64,000 nucleotides of DNA, from the NCBI RefSeq assembly GCF_014642075.1, contig NZ_BMIK01000005.1:62001-126000 (forward strand), written 5' to 3'. Every line of letters starts with the position of its first letter. Position 1 is the stretch's first letter. The notes beneath the pieces are model-generated. The model saw nothing but the letters and a program-made list of their open reading frames with translations. It was not told the origin of the DNA and did not search any database. This document shows, one piece after another, positions 16,914 through 26,328 of this stretch. The DNA comes from Parapedobacter defluvii (GTDB lineage Bacteria; Bacteroidota; Bacteroidia; Sphingobacteriales; Sphingobacteriaceae). A program made the translations under genes and the position numbers.

Positions 16914-19900
16914 ATGAGTAAATCTTTACTTGTAACATTGCTATGGTGCGTGGGACTATCCATGGCAATGGCCCAGACCCGTTCTATCACCGGGACGGTA
17001 AGGGATGCGGAGGGCAAGACTCCGATCGGCAGCGCCACTGTCAAAGCGTTGGTCAGCCAGCGAACCACTTCCAGCTCGGTGGATGGCACGTTCTCCATAG
17101 AGGTGGCGGCTGGGGGCGACTCTCTGCTGGTTTCCTACCTCGGTTATAATCAAGCCGTGATCCGGGTAGGTAATGCCAGTACGGTGTCTGTGGACCTGAC
17201 GACTTCTTCTGAATCGTTGCAAGAAGTCATCGTAACAGGATTCGGTATGGCGCAGAAGAAGGAAACGTTGACCGGTGCCATTGCTTCTATTGGAGCGGAG
17301 GATATCAGTCGGTCGCTGTCGTCTACAACTTCCGGTGCTTTAGTGGGAAAATTGGCAGGTGTAAACTTCCGGCAGACAGATGGCCGACCAGGGGCGTCAA
17401 CCCAGCTGCGTATCCGGAACATGGGCGATCCCTTGTACGTCATCGATGGGGTACAAAAGGATGCTGGTCAGTTTAATAACTTGGATTTCAACGATATCGA
17501 ATCGATTTCCGTACTAAAAGATGCTTCGGCAGCCATCTACGGTGTACGGGCGGCAAATGGTGTTGTGGTGGTTACGACCAAAAAGGGAAAGCGTAATACC
17601 AAAAATACGATTAGCCTGACATCCAACTACGGTTTCCAAAACTTGTCTACATTTCCGCAGCCAGCGGATGCGGTGACCTTTGTAAAGAGTTACATTCAGT
17701 CTGAAACCGTACAAGGAGTGGGCGACTATCGATATTCGCCTGAAGATCTTGCCAAATGGCAGCAGGGGACGGAGAAGGGCTATGTACCGTTTGATTGGTA
17801 CGACTACATTTGGGAAACCTCGCCCCAGGTTTACTTGAATGCCAACGTATCGGGTGGTTCAGAGAAAATCAACTATTATTTCAGCGTAGGGCATCTCAAT
17901 CAGCAGGATGTGATTGTAAACTACGGTGGTTTCAAGCGCACGAACGTGCAAATGAATATCAATGCTCAGATCTCTGAACGGTTTAAAGTAGGCGCCAGCT
18001 ACAATGCCCGGTTAGAGGCGCGACGGAATCCGGGTGTACCGGGAGGCGACGACTTGTGGCTGCCACGTTTCGCAACATTCCGCAACTTGCCGACAGTGCG
18101 TCCATTTGCAAACGATAATCCGTTGTATCCCCAGTTGACTTCCACCGACCCGGGTACGAACTTCGCATGGTTGAATTACGATTTGGCCGGTGAACGGACG
18201 GAGGCTTGGCGGGTCAGCCAACTCAACTTTGATGCAGAATACGATATCATCGATGGACTGAAGGCTAAAGCATTGGTAGGTTACTATTTTGCCAACCAAC
18301 GTATGGACAATCAAGAGTACACCTACAAATTGTACAAGTATAATGAAGCCGAGGATACCTATGAAGTGGATTTTGAAAACACCAATCCTTGGCGAGAGCG
18401 CACCATGGGTCACGTCGAAGAAATGACATCCAATATACAGTTGAATTACAATAAGGCATTTGGGGCACATAACCTCTCAGTAATCGGTGGTGTGGAGACC
18501 ATCTTGAGGAAAGATCCATCTACATGGGTACACTCCATTCCTACGGCCAACGCATTACACCTGATTGACTATGAAACGATGGATACCTATGACGATCGGG
18601 GTGATAATCCACAAGCCCGGATCGGTTATATCGGGAAGATCAATTACGATTACAACGGCAAATACCTGTTGGAATTACTAGGTCGCTACGATGGGTCTTG
18701 GAAGTTCCCGCCGAATGACCGTTGGGGATTCTTCCCTGCGGCGTCTGCAGGTTGGCGCATTTCCCAAGAGTCGTTTTGGCAAGACAGCAAAATCGGAAAT
18801 GTTGTCAACGATCTCAAAATTAGAGGATCATATGGTCTTGTTGGGGATGACAATACCGCCGGATATAACCCGTTCGACTATATGGCCGGCTATAACTACA
18901 AAAGATATAGAAATGCCAATGGCGATTGGGTGAACGTAGCTTCTTCAGTAATCGACGGAACCTATATCATCGGAACCCAACCCCGGGGACTTCCGGTGAC
19001 GACACTGTCTTGGTTACGTGCTGAGATGGCTAATGTTGGTTTTGACGCTGCATTTCTTCGTAACCGATTGACTACTACGGTTGAATTCTTCCAGCGGAAA
19101 CGTACGGGACTTCCAGCAGCACGGTATGATGTGTTGGTGCCTACGGAGGCTGGTTTTGCTTTGCCTAATGAAAACTTGAACTCCGACATGATTCGTGGTT
19201 ACGAGGCTATGGTGCGTTGGAGCGATCAAACCAACGATTTTTCCTATTCCTTGGGTGGTAATGTCACATTCGCTCGTTTCTTCGATTGGGATCGCTACAA
19301 ACCCCGTTTCAGCAACTCCTGGGACGAGTACCGGAACTCGCTTGTGCAACGTTATGGTTATTTGAACTGGGGCTTGCAGGCTGACGGGCAATTCCAAAGT
19401 TGGGAGGAAATTACCAATTGGCCAATCGATAATGACCGTCAGGGCAACCGTACCTTGCGTCCGGGCGACGTGAAATATAAAGATCTCAACGGCGATCGCG
19501 TAATCAATGATTTGGATCTTCGGCCGATTGGTTATCGCCAAGATGCTACACCTGCACTGAACTTTGGGCTGAATTTTGCCTTTGCTTACAAAGGATTTGA
19601 TTTGGCGTTGGATTTTTCCGGTGGCGGTATGTATACCTTCTACAAGGAGTGGGAAATGCGTACCCCCTTTCAAAACGGCGGGAATATTCCGCAGTACTAT
19701 GCGGATGACGCGTGGAAGCTTTCCGATATTTGGGATGCCAACAGTGACTTGATTCCGGGTAAATACCCCATGCTGTTGATTGGTAATGGTGACCACAGTA
19801 ACTACTGGAATAGCGATTTTTGGAAGCAAAAAATCCGGTATATTAAACTGCGTAACCTGGACTTTGGTTATTCATTGCCTAAACGTATTCTGGAACCACT

Positions 19901-20051
19901 TTCCATTACAGGTGTCCGGGTGTATTTTTCGGGACAAAACCTCTTTACACTTACGAACCTGATTGGTATTGACCCCGAAATGCAGGATACAAACGGATTG
20001 GGTTATCCGACGATGCGGATCATGAATTTCGGTATAAACGTGAGATTTTAG
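16914..20051 (+). CDS. SusC/RagA-type TonB-dependent transporter
   Basis: Complete 1045-residue outer-membrane importer. It has a signal peptide (about 1-20, ending AMAQ), a carboxypeptidase-D-like beta-sandwich at about 23-105 (SITGTVRDAEGKTPIG), then the plug with EVIVTGFGMAQKKETLTGAI and the SusC signature LKDASAAIYGVRAANG, then the barrel ending in GINVRF. It has no N-terminal STN domain, so it should not signal directly through FecR. SusD, a DUF3823 lipoprotein and two sulfatases follow, pointing to a sulfated glycan as substrate. The 136 bp upstream contain no promoter match good enough to call. Confidence 0.96.
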   Translation: MSKSLLVTLLWCVGLSMAMAQTRSITGTVRDAEGKTPIGSATVKALVSQRTTSSSVDGTFSIEVAAGGDSLLVSYLGYNQAVIRVGNASTVSVDLTTSSESLQEVIVTGFGMAQKKETLTGAIASIGAEDISRSLSSTTSGALVGKLAGVNFRQTDGRPGASTQLRIRNMGDPLYVIDGVQKDAGQFNNLDFNDIESISVLKDASAAIYGVRAANGVVVVTTKKGKRNTKNTISLTSNYGFQNLSTFPQPADAVTFVKSYIQSETVQGVGDYRYSPEDLAKWQQGTEKGYVPFDWYDYIWETSPQVYLNANVSGGSEKINYYFSVGHLNQQDVIVNYGGFKRTNVQMNINAQISERFKVGASYNARLEARRNPGVPGGDDLWLPRFATFRNLPTVRPFANDNPLYPQLTSTDPGTNFAWLNYDLAGERTEAWRVSQLNFDAEYDIIDGLKAKALVGYYFANQRMDNQEYTYKLYKYNEAEDTYEVDFENTNPWRERTMGHVEEMTSNIQLNYNKAFGAHNLSVIGGVETILRKDPSTWVHSIPTANALHLIDYETMDTYDDRGDNPQARIGYIGKINYDYNGKYLLELLGRYDGSWKFPPNDRWGFFPAASAGWRISQESFWQDSKIGNVVNDLKIRGSYGLVGDDNTAGYNPFDYMAGYNYKRYRNANGDWVNVASSVIDGTYIIGTQPRGLPVTTLSWLRAEMANVGFDAAFLRNRLTTTVEFFQRKRTGLPAARYDVLVPTEAGFALPNENLNSDMIRGYEAMVRWSDQTNDFSYSLGGNVTFARFFDWDRYKPRFSNSWDEYRNSLVQRYGYLNWGLQADGQFQSWEEITNWPIDNDRQGNRTLRPGDVKYKDLNGDRVINDLDLRPIGYRQDATPALNFGLNFAFAYKGFDLALDFSGGGMYTFYKEWEMRTPFQNGGNIPQYYADDAWKLSDIWDANSDLIPGKYPMLLIGNGDHSNYWNSDFWKQKIRYIKLRNLDFGYSLPKRILEPLSITGVRVYFSGQNLFTLTNLIGIDPEMQDTNGLGYPTMRIMNFGINVRF

Positions 20052-20084
20052 TAGGTTGGATATCATTAAAAGAAAGAAAGTATT

Positions 20085-21929
20085 ATGAAAAAGTCAAGCA
20101 TATCAATATTCAAGGTGCTGATGCTGGCGGGCGGGATTACCTGCTTCAGCAGTTGTTCGGATTTCCTTGAGCGTCAGCCCGACACCATCATGACCGATGA
20201 TCAAATTTTCGGTGACGAGGTAATGGTCCGCTCAGTATTGGCCAATTATTACGGCCGCGTGAGTTGGGGTCAACACATCAGCGACGACTATACATATACC
20301 ATATTGGATGAGGCTGGAAAGTCCGACGGCGGTCCAGACAATATTCAAGGCTACTCAAATGAACTTTGGCGAGTCTACGATTATACGTTGATTCGTAACA
20401 TTAATCAGTTCTTAAAAGGCCTGCGTGAGACTACGGCAATTGCGGAGGATGAAAAGCAGACATACGAAGGCGAAGCCAGATTTCTGCGTGCATGGACATA
20501 TTTCAATATGGCGCGTGGAATGGGTGGTATGCCTATTGTTGGCGACGAAGTGTTTGAGTACGAAAGCGGTATGGATATAACAGTATTGCAATATCCACGT
20601 TCAACCGAGGCAGGAATATATGATTATATCATTGGCGAATGCGATGCCATTTCTACACTGTTATCTGACAAGAAGAATACGCATTCCGCTCGGGCTAATA
20701 AATGGGTAGCTTTAATGCTGAAAGCCCGTGCGGCAATTTATGCTGGTTCGTTGGCGAATTATAACAATAAGATGCCGAGCCCAATCAAAACTCCGGGTGG
20801 TGAAGTTGGTATTCCGGCTGATCGTGCACAAGGCTACTACGAACAAGCCTTAGCTGCAGCACAGGACGTCATCAACAATAGTCCGTACCAGCTGCAGTTG
20901 AATAAACCAGACGATCTGCAACGCAATTTCTACGAGGCTTTAAGTATTAAAGACAACAATACTGAGGTTATCTGGGCTCATGACCGTATTTATCCGGGTA
21001 CAGGCCAACAGACGAGTTTTACTACGCGAAATATACCTGGCTCACATGCGGAGGATATCGACCGTGCCTACGCCGGCCCGATCTTGAATTTAGTGGAAGA
21101 TTTTGAATACACCGACAATCGGAATGGCGCTATACATATCCGCGATAACCAAGGGAACTACATCTTCTACGATGACCCATTGGATGCTTTCGCGAATAAG
21201 GACGCGCGGTTAGGTGGTACAGTTATTCTACCGAATGCCCTGTTTAAGGGTACACCGGTGCCTTTGCAAGCGGGGCAGAAAATATGGAATAATGGTTCGT
21301 GGCAGACGGTAGTCGGCCAGTCGGACGAGCGGGATGCTGCCGGGCGGCTCATTACCTCGGCAAATGGACCGGTTCGTAACAACGACCCCTATGTCAATAA
21401 AACCGGATTCTTCTTCCGTAAGTTTCTGGATGAAGCCTCAGGGGCCTCGACCCGTGGACGTAACAGCGAGATGTGGTTTCCACGCTTCCGATTTGCCGAA
21501 GCGGTGTTGATTGCTGCCGAAGCAGCCATGGAACTGGGGCAGCAGCCGGTTGCGGTTGGTTATATCAACCAAATTCGTGAACGCGCGGGTATCCAACCGT
21601 TGACAAGCGTAACCTTGGATGATATTATCCAGGAACGTCGGGTAGAGTTTGCTTTTGAAAACCACCGGTATTGGGACTTGAAGCGTTTCCGTAGGGCACA
21701 TATTGTATGGAATGGTGTGGTCAATAGCCCGACTGCCCAACAATATGCGTTGTTCCCTTATTTGGTGGTAGCACCCGGCACGGCGAATGATGGTAAGTAT
21801 GTGTTCGATCGACAGGTATTTAGTAACTCGTTGCATCCGCGGTTTTTCGAGTTGCGGAATTACTATAACTTCATCGATTTGGGTTGGCAGAATGCGAATC
21901 CTAAGATTGTATTGAATCCGTTTCAATAA
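20085..21929 (+). CDS. SusD/RagB-type lipoprotein
   Basis: A 614-residue SusD-like surface lipoprotein, partner of the SusC gene 33 nt upstream. The signal peptide ends in a lipobox with Cys24 (CFSSC). Family features include the early FLERQPDTIMTDDQIF segment, GEARFLRAWTYFNMARG, AVLIAAEAAMELG, and the late RRVEFAFENHRYWDLKRFRR motif. It is longer than average (most are 480-600 residues) because of extra loops in the middle. It is followed closely by a DUF3823 lipoprotein gene. Ligand is unknown; the downstream sulfatases suggest a sulfated or sulfate-bearing glycan. Confidence 0.95.
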   Translation: MKKSSISIFKVLMLAGGITCFSSCSDFLERQPDTIMTDDQIFGDEVMVRSVLANYYGRVSWGQHISDDYTYTILDEAGKSDGGPDNIQGYSNELWRVYDYTLIRNINQFLKGLRETTAIAEDEKQTYEGEARFLRAWTYFNMARGMGGMPIVGDEVFEYESGMDITVLQYPRSTEAGIYDYIIGECDAISTLLSDKKNTHSARANKWVALMLKARAAIYAGSLANYNNKMPSPIKTPGGEVGIPADRAQGYYEQALAAAQDVINNSPYQLQLNKPDDLQRNFYEALSIKDNNTEVIWAHDRIYPGTGQQTSFTTRNIPGSHAEDIDRAYAGPILNLVEDFEYTDNRNGAIHIRDNQGNYIFYDDPLDAFANKDARLGGTVILPNALFKGTPVPLQAGQKIWNNGSWQTVVGQSDERDAAGRLITSANGPVRNNDPYVNKTGFFFRKFLDEASGASTRGRNSEMWFPRFRFAEAVLIAAEAAMELGQQPVAVGYINQIRERAGIQPLTSVTLDDIIQERRVEFAFENHRYWDLKRFRRAHIVWNGVVNSPTAQQYALFPYLVVAPGTANDGKYVFDRQVFSNSLHPRFFELRNYYNFIDLGWQNANPKIVLNPFQ

Positions 21930-21946
21930 CCTTTATGATTATAACA

Positions 21947-22621
21947 ATGAGAAAATATGTGAATATGTTGTTGCTTCCCGCTATAGTGGCGGTAAGCAGC
22001 TGCGGACTGGATAACTATGATGAGCCGGAATCCAAATTGCTTGGACGGGTCGTCTATAACGGCGAACCGGTTGGTGTACGCGGTACGGGTGAGGCGGTAC
22101 AGCTTCAGCTGTACCAAGATGGCTATGAATTGCACAGTCCCATTCCAGTGTATGTGGGGCAGGATGGCACTTTCGAGGCCAAATTATTCGACGGAGAATA
22201 TAAGTTGGTAACCCGGGATAACAATGGTCCATGGGTAAATGATCGGGATACGACGGTTATTAACGTGAAAGGTACAGCTAATGTGGATATCGAGGTCACG
22301 CCGTTCTATACCCTGTCAAACGTACAGCTTGCGTTGAATGGGAGCAGTGTCAACGCATCGTTCCAGATTAATGAAGTGGCCGGCGGTCGGGACATTGATT
22401 ATGTACTGATCTTGGCTGGAAAGACATCTTTCGTTGATGATGTGTCGTATACCGAACGGCTCGAAATCAAGGGTTTAACTCCTGGATCGACAATTACCGA
22501 AGTGTTGGATTTGGCTAATAATGCCGATTTCAAAGCAGGAAAACCGGTATTTGCCCGCATTGCATTGCGTTCTGTGGGCAAGGACCAGGCAATCTATTCG
22601 CAGGTCGTAAGATTGCGATAG
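21947..22621 (+). CDS. DUF3823-type surface lipoprotein
   Basis: A lipoprotein of 224 residues from ATG 21947; an upstream in-frame ATG at 21935 would add four residues without helping the signal peptide. The lipobox is AVSSC with Cys19. The body looks like two beta-sandwich domains: a first with LLGRVVYNGEPVGVRG and GQDGTFEAKLFDGEYKL (carboxypeptidase-regulatory-like, as in DUF3823), and a second fibronectin-like one ending SQVVRLR. Such proteins are encoded right after SusCD pairs and are thought to help glycan capture at the surface, in the position SusE holds in other loci. Assignment to DUF3823 is from memory of the family pattern and context. Confidence 0.75.
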   Translation: MRKYVNMLLLPAIVAVSSCGLDNYDEPESKLLGRVVYNGEPVGVRGTGEAVQLQLYQDGYELHSPIPVYVGQDGTFEAKLFDGEYKLVTRDNNGPWVNDRDTTVINVKGTANVDIEVTPFYTLSNVQLALNGSSVNASFQINEVAGGRDIDYVLILAGKTSFVDDVSYTERLEIKGLTPGSTITEVLDLANNADFKAGKPVFARIALRSVGKDQAIYSQVVRLR

Positions 22622-22644
22622 GCTTATTCATTTTTTGATTTTTT

Positions 22645-22677
22645 AACCGCTATTATCCGAGAAGGGTAGTAGCGGTT
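22645..22677 (+). terminator. Hairpin between DUF3823 and sulfatase genes
   Basis: A 14-bp stem with two G-U wobbles (left arm 22645-22658, right arm 22664-22677) and a 5-nt GAGAA loop lies 24 nt after the DUF3823 stop. It is preceded by runs of T and followed by ATTTGACT, so the U-tract is poor. It may be an imperfect terminator or an mRNA-stabilising hairpin that lowers sulfatase expression relative to SusCD. Confidence 0.5.
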
Positions 22678-22741
22678 ATTTGACTATAATGAGATGAATA
22701 AATCTGATAATTTCATCGCTGTTGAAAAACAATTTATAAAG

Positions 22742-24127
22742 ATGAAAACTATTGGCAAAAGTATACTTTTAGTTGGGTTGCTGCTTGGGAGTTCCGCTTC
22801 CTGGGGTCAGGAACAACCCAACATCCTGGTGATTCTGACCGATGACATGGGGTTCAGCGATATCGGTGCATTTGGCGGTGATTTTGTGCCGACTCCGCAG
22901 TTGGACAGCTTTGCCGCGGAAGGTACCCGGTTTACCCAGTACTACAGCGCCGCCCCGATTTGCAGTCCCTCACGGGCAAGTATCTTGACCGGTATGTTTC
23001 CGGCGGAGTGGAATTTTACCACCTTCCTCAACAACAGGCGGAGCAATGAGTTGGCCGAACAGGCCAACTACCTCAACGTACATGCGCCGTCCATCGCCAA
23101 GGTGCTGAAAAGTGCCGGCTATGCGACAGCACATTTTGGGAAATGGCATATGGGGGGTGGAAGGGATATCAAAAATGCACCGACGTTTGAAAAATATGGA
23201 TTTGATGAACATGCCAGCACATACGAGAGTCCTGAGCCAGACCCGGTGCTGACCGCTACCGATTGGATATGGTCGGATGAAGATTCTATAAAGCGTTGGG
23301 ACAGAACGGCATATTTCGTGGATAAGACGCTCGATTTCCTACGGAGGCATCGCGATAAACCCTGTTTCGTAAACCTTTGGCCGGATGATATGCATACGCC
23401 ATGGGTTCCTGAGGAAAACCAACGGCAGCAGGGAAAGTTTCCGATGAATCCGGAAGAAGAGGAAGCTTTCAAACTCGTCCTCGCTGAATTTGACAGGCAA
23501 TTGGGACGCTTGTTTGATGGATTGGAGGAGTTAGGTATCGCTGAAAACACCTTAGTGATTTTTACCAGCGATAACGGTCCATTACCCAGCTTCCGGGGCA
23601 GCCGGGCAGGAGGATTGCGGGGTAGCAAATTTTCTCTTTATGAAGGAGGAATACGCATGCCGTTTATCGTCCGCTGGCCCGGTCAGGTGCAGGCGGGTGC
23701 CATAGATAGCGTTTCGGTACTCAATTCGACCGATCTCTTTCCTACCTTGTCAAATATTGCAGCAGCGACGCTCCCCGCCAATTACCAGGGGGATGGGGAA
23801 GACCGTACGTCTGTATGGCTGGGCACTGCTGCGTCCCGGACTAAGGATATGTATTGGGAGTACGGTCGCAATGATTACGCTTTTAACTACCCGAAAGGAA
23901 ATGATCGCAGTCCCAATCTGGCCATTCGGTCAGGGAAATGGAAATTATTGATCGATTACCGCAGGGACAATCCCGAGTTGTATGACCTGGAACAGGATCG
24001 GTACGAGACGACGAATCTTGCCGGTACACATCCGGATACGGTTAAGTTGCTGCAGAATAAATTGATTACTTGGCGGACTTACCTGCCTGAGTTGACTACT
24101 GGAAGGGCAAATCCGCCCATAAACTGA
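22742..24127 (+). CDS. S1-family sulfatase, exported (CSPSR)
   Basis: Arylsulfatase-type enzyme of 461 residues from ATG 22742, where a standard signal peptide begins (ending ASWGQ); earlier in-frame starts add 16 polar residues. The formylglycine motif is CSPSRASILTG with Cys74, which must be oxidised by a maturation enzyme not encoded here. Metal-binding and catalytic motifs follow the S1 pattern: ILTDDMG near the N-terminus, GKWHMGGG, DDMHTPW and FTSDNGP. It removes sulfate esters, probably from the glycan taken up by the adjacent SusCD. The arylsulfatase subfamily and the sugar position attacked cannot be assigned by eye. Confidence 0.93.
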   Translation: MKTIGKSILLVGLLLGSSASWGQEQPNILVILTDDMGFSDIGAFGGDFVPTPQLDSFAAEGTRFTQYYSAAPICSPSRASILTGMFPAEWNFTTFLNNRRSNELAEQANYLNVHAPSIAKVLKSAGYATAHFGKWHMGGGRDIKNAPTFEKYGFDEHASTYESPEPDPVLTATDWIWSDEDSIKRWDRTAYFVDKTLDFLRRHRDKPCFVNLWPDDMHTPWVPEENQRQQGKFPMNPEEEEAFKLVLAEFDRQLGRLFDGLEELGIAENTLVIFTSDNGPLPSFRGSRAGGLRGSKFSLYEGGIRMPFIVRWPGQVQAGAIDSVSVLNSTDLFPTLSNIAAATLPANYQGDGEDRTSVWLGTAASRTKDMYWEYGRNDYAFNYPKGNDRSPNLAIRSGKWKLLIDYRRDNPELYDLEQDRYETTNLAGTHPDTVKLLQNKLITWRTYLPELTTGRANPPIN

Positions 24128-24201
24128 GCCGTTGACGGGGTAGCAGGTATAACACTTTTGTATCTGTGACAGAAAGCATAACTTTGATTAAAAGGACAAT
24201 T

Positions 24202-25581
24202 ATGGAAAAGTACGTTTACCGGGCATTGACGGCGTCTTTAATCGCGGTGTTTTTCAGTGGCACTGCGGCTTTGGCCCGATTGCACGAAAAACCGAACATC
24301 GTTATCATCATGGCAGACGACTTGGATTCGCATCAGTTGAGCTGCTATGGCGGGGAGAACCTCCGGACGACGCACATCGACCAACTGGCTTCCGAAGGAA
24401 TGAAGTTCAATGCGATGATCGCTTCCGAAGCGATGTGCATACCCACCCGGGCCTCGCTGTTCACCGGATTGTATCCGGTGAAGCATGGTGCATACCAGAA
24501 CCATAAGCCGGTGTACGATGATTTAAAAAGCATTGTACACTACCTCAATGATCTCGGATACCGCGTTGGGCTGACCGGGAAGGACCACATGACGAAACCG
24601 CGGACGGTTTTCCCCTTTGATTTGGTCGACGGATTCGAACCGAATTGCGTGGCATCAACGGATGCATGTTTCCTGGATAGTGTAAGGAGCTATATCCAAC
24701 AGGACGAGCCTTACTGCCTCTTTGTGATGAGCATCAACCCGCACACGCCGTGGACGGTAGGTAATCCGGACGAGTTTGATCCGGCACGGCTCAAATTGCC
24801 GGCCCACTGGGTGGATACCGAACGGACGAGAAGCGAATTTCGAAATTACTTGGCAGAGGTACGCCGACTGGACAATCAGGTAGGCGATGTGATGAACCTG
24901 CTGGAAGAAACTGGAGCTGTCGAGAACACGATTGTCATTTTCCTGGGCGAACAGGGACCGCAGTTTCCCGGTGGCAAATGGACCCTGTATGACAACGGGC
25001 AGAAGAGCTCGATGATTGTCAAATGGCCGGGAAAGGTGAAGCCGGGCACGGAGACCGATGCCATTGTCCAATACGAAGATATCACCCCGACTTTAATTGA
25101 CATCCTAGGCGGAAATCCCATTGAGGGGTTGGATGGGCGGAGCTTTAAACCGGTATTGGAAGGGGAAAGCGCGGTACACCGTGACGTAGCCTACGGAATT
25201 CATAACAATATTCCCGAAGGACCGCCGTATCCGATCCGGAGTGTGCGGGACCGCCAATATAAACTGATCTGGAATCTTACTCCCGATTCGGCTTACTACA
25301 TTAAGTATATGCTGAATACCGAAAACGAAAAGCTGGCTTGGACGAGTTGGGTAGATCGCGCGGCGTATGACGATCACGCAAAAGCATTGACGGAGCGGAT
25401 CGTACACAAACCGGCAATTGAGTTTTATGATATCCGCAATGACCCGGATGAATTAAATAACCTTGCAGAAAAGCCGGAATACCAAACGTTGGTTCAAAAT
25501 TACCTGGGGCAGCTGCAACAATGGATGGAAACACAGGGAGATCGCGGAGCCGCATTGGATGTCCCGATTAAACATAAGTAA
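24202..25581 (+). CDS. S1-family sulfatase, exported (CIPTR, EQG variant)
   Basis: Sulfatase of 459 residues with a signal peptide of about 28 residues from ATG 24202; a GTG at 24166 is in frame but unlikely. The formylglycine motif is CIPTRASLFTG with Cys79, with Thr where Ser is more common. Other S1 motifs are IIMADDLD, GKDHM and INPHTPW. Where most S1 enzymes have a metal-binding DNG or DHG, this one has FLGEQGPQFPGGKW, an arrangement I associate with a sulfamidase-like branch. It is 74 nt downstream of the first sulfatase. It may act on N-sulfate or a different O-sulfate position, which is an inference. Confidence 0.9.
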   Translation: MEKYVYRALTASLIAVFFSGTAALARLHEKPNIVIIMADDLDSHQLSCYGGENLRTTHIDQLASEGMKFNAMIASEAMCIPTRASLFTGLYPVKHGAYQNHKPVYDDLKSIVHYLNDLGYRVGLTGKDHMTKPRTVFPFDLVDGFEPNCVASTDACFLDSVRSYIQQDEPYCLFVMSINPHTPWTVGNPDEFDPARLKLPAHWVDTERTRSEFRNYLAEVRRLDNQVGDVMNLLEETGAVENTIVIFLGEQGPQFPGGKWTLYDNGQKSSMIVKWPGKVKPGTETDAIVQYEDITPTLIDILGGNPIEGLDGRSFKPVLEGESAVHRDVAYGIHNNIPEGPPYPIRSVRDRQYKLIWNLTPDSAYYIKYMLNTENEKLAWTSWVDRAAYDDHAKALTERIVHKPAIEFYDIRNDPDELNNLAEKPEYQTLVQNYLGQLQQWMETQGDRGAALDVPIKHK

Positions 25582-25701
25582 GGTGCAACTAGCCGGTGAC
25601 AGACGATAGGCATAAAATGTACATAATTGCGCATGATTTATGCATGTTGTTTTGAAATTCCATGGAAGAGTAGAAATTTGGCTTGGTAATATTCGTTGAT
25701 C

Positions 25702-26286
25702 ATGAACGATTTCAGCAAGCGTACGGATGATGTGCTTTTGGCGTTGATTCGAGATGACGACCAACAGGCGTTCAGGGCCTTGTATGATCGGTATTGGACA
25801 ACGCTGTGGAGTTATGCCCGCAATGCCATGGCTGATCCGGACGATGCGGAAGACGTTGTGCAGGAATTGTTCATGACGCTTTGGGAGAAGCGGGATTCCC
25901 TGCAAATTAATAGCTCTCTGAAAGCGTACTTGTTTAGGGCTACGCTAAATAAAGTGATTGATCGCATCGATCGTTCGAAATACCGACTGTCCTACCTTCA
26001 AGACTTGAAACAAACCTATAGCGAGGGCAACTATACGACCGATGGTAAACTTTTTGAAAAAGAGCTGGAGCAACGGTTTGAAGCTTGCGTTGATAAAATG
26101 CCACCGAAAATGCGTACAATCTTTACGCTCAGCCGGCTCCAAATGATGACCCACCAACAAATCAGTGATTCCCTGAAAATCTCCCGGGATAACGTAAACC
26201 GGCAAATAAAAAATGCATTGATTCTCCTGAAAAAGAGTTTGTTGGCCGTTCCCTTGGTCTTAATTTTAAAATATTTTTTACCCTGA
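25702..26286 (+). CDS. ECF-type RNA polymerase sigma factor
   Basis: A 194-residue sigma-70 factor of the extracytoplasmic-function class, starting at ATG 25702. Region 2 is seen at about 22-90 (FRALYDRYWTTLWSYARN, then DAEDVVQELFMTLWEKR), and region 4 at about 125-180 (FTLSRLQMMTHQQISDSLKISRDNVNRQIKNAL). The C-terminal hydrophobic tail (LLAVPLVLILKYFLP) is common in Bacteroidota homologues. An anti-sigma FecR gene and an STN-containing SusC gene follow, the standard arrangement for glycan-induced transcription of a SusCD locus. No promoter was identified in the 120 bp upstream. Confidence 0.95.
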   Translation: MNDFSKRTDDVLLALIRDDDQQAFRALYDRYWTTLWSYARNAMADPDDAEDVVQELFMTLWEKRDSLQINSSLKAYLFRATLNKVIDRIDRSKYRLSYLQDLKQTYSEGNYTTDGKLFEKELEQRFEACVDKMPPKMRTIFTLSRLQMMTHQQISDSLKISRDNVNRQIKNALILLKKSLLAVPLVLILKYFLP

Positions 26287-26328
26287 TGGCAGTTTTGTCC
26301 GTCATCACTCTATAAACCGAGCGTATTG